Assembly (NCBI GenBank): GCA_950071955.1
Contig: CATMOC010000235.1
Span: 1-6,259, forward strand
Length of the DNA stretch: 6,259 bases
Origin: an uncultured Mesorhizobium sp.
GTDB lineage: Bacteria; Pseudomonadota; Alphaproteobacteria; Rhizobiales; Rhizobiaceae
Reading direction: 5' to 3'
Below are positions 4,911 to 6,259 of this stretch, piece by piece. Below the pieces are notes generated by a model. It was not told the origin of the DNA. It did no database searches and worked only from the letters and a program-made list of their open reading frames with translations. The first letter of the stretch is position 1, and the number at the start of each line of letters is the position of its first letter. Both the position numbers and the translations under genes were made by a program.

Positions 4911-6218
4911 CTAACCCACGACGGCGTCGAGTTCGGCATAGTCCGGCACGGCGGCCTCGATCGCGCGGCCGTCTCGCACGACGATGCGGCCGCTTTCGGG
5001 CCGCGACAGCAGTTCGGTCCAACTCCGCCCCCGGAAGACGACGAGATCGGCCGCCGCGCCCACGGCAAGCCTTCCCGCATCCTGCAAGCGCATGATGTCG
5101 GCTGGCGTCGCCGCCACCGTCTTCGGCCAGTCGGCAACCGGATGGTCGAAATGCAGCGTGCGGGTCGCCATGCGGTAGACCTCCAGCATGTCTAGGTCGC
5201 CATAGGCGTAGAACGGATCGCGCGTGTTGTCCGAGGCGACCGCCACGGGGATGCCGCGCGCCTTCATCTCGTGCAGCAGCGTCACCCCGCGCCAGCGCGG
5301 CGTCGTGCCGCTTGAGCGCCGGTCCTGGAGATACATGTTGCACATGGGCAGCGACACGACGGCCACGCCCGCCCGGGCGACCTTGTCCAGCGTGTCGAGC
5401 ACGTCCGCATCCGGCTGGCGCGCCAGCGAGCAGCAGTGGCCGACGAGGATTTTTCCTTCGAAGCGATGTTCCAGCGCCTTTTCGGCGATCTTCTTCAGGG
5501 AGATGGCCGAGACGTCATCGGTCTCGTCGGCGTGGAAATCGAGGTCGAGGCCGCGTTCGATGGCGGTCTCGAAGACCCGGTCGAGCAGCGGCTCCAGGTC
5601 GGGCACCATGTAGGTCACGGCGCCGAGCACGCCGCGCGCGGCGGCGACACGATCCGCGAGTCCGGCGAACCAGTCCGCCTCGCGCACGCCGTCGATGCCG
5701 AGCAGGCAGACTGCCTGGAGGTCGATGCGACCGGCCCAGCGCTCGCGCATCGTCTCGAACACCGGCCAGGAGATCGTCTCCTGCGGAGAAATCGAATCAA
5801 GATGGGTGCGTATCGACTTGGTTCCGTGGGCGAATGCGCATTTCAGCGCGAACTCCATGCGCGCCTCGACGTCCGCCGCCGACCAGTTCGCCGCCCTGTC
5901 GGCGCCGACCGCCTCCAGCGCGCCCATGAAGGAGCCGTCGGGGTTGGGGCGGCGCGGCCAGATATGACCCTTGTCGAGATGGGTGTGGCAGTCGACGAAG
6001 CAGGGAAACACGATGCGACCGGCGAGATCGACCGCGCGCGGCGGCACCGGCTTGTCGCGGCGCGGCGCGATGCCGGTGATCTTTCCGTCCGCGATGGCGA
6101 TGTCGACCAGCGCGAAGCCGTCCTCGTCGGTCGAGCCGATGTCGGCGGTGGTCAGCGAGGAGTGTATCCGCGCGTTGGCGAGCACGTACCAGCCGGAGGA
6201 GGGGAGGTCGAGCGTCAC
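4911..6218 (-). CDS. Amidohydrolase-superfamily protein, cytosine deaminase (CodA)-like, substrate unassigned
   Basis: A 435-residue (beta/alpha)8 metallo-hydrolase, close to the roughly 427 residues of E. coli CodA. Metal and catalytic residues are all visible: H78 and H80 in DCHTHLD, H229 and the proton-shuttling E232 in DFHADETDD, H261 in VGHCCS and D330 in ASDNTRDPFYAYGD. An N-terminal beta segment (1-70) and a C-terminal return (about 385-435, AVGAAADLVVFRG) form the usual composite domain. It is cytoplasmic by absence of a signal peptide. CodA-specific substrate residues differ: the region of E. coli Gln156 reads LLGIDGV (172-178), and Asp314 corresponds to N331. Deamination or ring hydrolysis of another N-heterocycle is therefore more likely than cytosine deamination; this is inference from an alignment made by eye. 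The GTG start at 6218 is set by the GAGAGG site 9 nt upstream and by the family-like SSGWYVLANARI opening. It is the promoter-proximal partner of the FAD oxidoreductase. Confidence 0.88.
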   Translation of the reverse strand: MTLDLPSSGWYVLANARIHSSLTTADIGSTDEDGFALVDIAIADGKITGIAPRRDKPVPPRAVDLAGRIVFPCFVDCHTHLDKGHIWPRRPNPDGSFMGALEAVGADRAANWSAADVEARMEFALKCAFAHGTKSIRTHLDSISPQETISWPVFETMRERWAGRIDLQAVCLLGIDGVREADWFAGLADRVAAARGVLGAVTYMVPDLEPLLDRVFETAIERGLDLDFHADETDDVSAISLKKIAEKALEHRFEGKILVGHCCSLARQPDADVLDTLDKVARAGVAVVSLPMCNMYLQDRRSSGTTPRWRGVTLLHEMKARGIPVAVASDNTRDPFYAYGDLDMLEVYRMATRTLHFDHPVADWPKTVAATPADIMRLQDAGRLAVGAAADLVVFRGRSWTELLSRPESGRIVVRDGRAIEAAVPDYAELDAVVG

Positions 6219-6259
6219 GGGAAAATACCTCTCTCGCGGAAAGGTAGCACCCCCCCCCC
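6215..6259 (-). CDS. Possible 3' end of an upstream gene overlapping the amidohydrolase start (GTGA)
   Basis: Read from the window edge, one minus-strand frame stays open for 14 codons, ending VLPFRERGIFP and a TGA at 6217-6215. That TGA would overlap the GTG start by four bases, a layout typical of co-translated operon genes. The evidence is only an open frame of 14 codons, the first three of which are poly-G and may not be real sequence. No family can be named. Confidence 0.22.
   Translation of the reverse strand, partial: GGGVLPFRERGIFP
6228..6233 (-). promoter_or_regulatory. Shine-Dalgarno of the amidohydrolase gene
   Basis: GAGAGG on the minus strand ends 9 nt before the GTG at 6218 and supports this non-ATG start. 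No ATG lies nearby in the same frame. Confidence 0.6.
6250..6259. other. Run of ten C at the window edge
   Basis: Positions 6250 to 6259 are all C (poly-G on the minus strand) and run to the last base. Such a run exactly at an edge is suspicious of a sequencing or assembly end effect, for example two-colour-chemistry poly-G read tails, rather than a biological feature. Confidence 0.5.

Noticed and set aside
3559..5343. Minus-strand open frame of 594 codons spanning both the amidohydrolase and the FAD oxidoreductase
   Set aside because: Arg/Gly/His-rich low-information translation in another frame of two genes with intact motifs; a shadow.
4911..6218. Naming the amidohydrolase codA
   Set aside because: Catalytic residues match, but the substrate-contacting Gln and Asp of CodA are not conserved, so the symbol would imply an unsupported function.

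Overview
The window is GC-rich DNA, probably from an alphaproteobacterium of the Hyphomicrobiales (Mesorhizobium/Phyllobacteriaceae-like). This placement is inferred from codon use, from the gene families present, and from a C/G-rich palindromic intergenic repeat of a style common in that group. No 16S or other marker gene is present, so it is tentative. Every gene I can support lies on the minus strand, so transcription runs from high to low coordinates.

Region 6259-3501 holds a two-gene catabolic-looking operon. A CodA-like amidohydrolase (4911-6218, GTG start) is followed after 6 nt by an FAD-binding PCMH-type oxidoreductase (3501-4904). The amidohydrolase keeps all the expected metal and catalytic residues, but the positions that read cytosine in E. 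coli CodA differ. The FAD enzyme lacks the metal motif typical of GlcD/D-lactate dehydrogenases. The pair therefore probably performs hydrolysis/deamination plus redox chemistry on an unassigned, perhaps nitrogen-containing, substrate. An upstream gene may end by a GTGA overlap with the amidohydrolase start, but the window stops there in a run of ten C.

Region 3500-3147 (354 bp) has no gene. It contains a roughly 182-bp imperfect inverted-repeat element (3201-3382), each arm of which carries its own strong hairpin. Next to the following start codon is an 18-bp perfect interrupted palindrome (3151-3168).

Region 3146-1978 encodes two tandem, paralogous flavodoxin-fold NAD(P)H:quinone oxidoreductases that overlap by one base (TGATG), so they are probably co-translated. 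Such enzymes usually carry out two-electron reduction of quinones or related electrophiles in the cytoplasm.

Region 1977-1 holds a 178-bp leader with small hairpins, then the first 599 codons of a large secreted alpha-2-macroglobulin-family protein. It has a signal peptide, a Cys-rich PAN/Apple-like domain, a helical TPR-like stretch and the first macroglobulin-type domains. The last 39 codons before the window edge change to Gly/Ala-rich sequence that does not look like the family, which may be an insertion or a contig-edge artefact.

I see no clearly new multi-gene system. The best leads are the unassigned amidohydrolase/FAD-oxidase pair, the palindrome abutting the quinone-reductase start, and the odd end of the macroglobulin gene.
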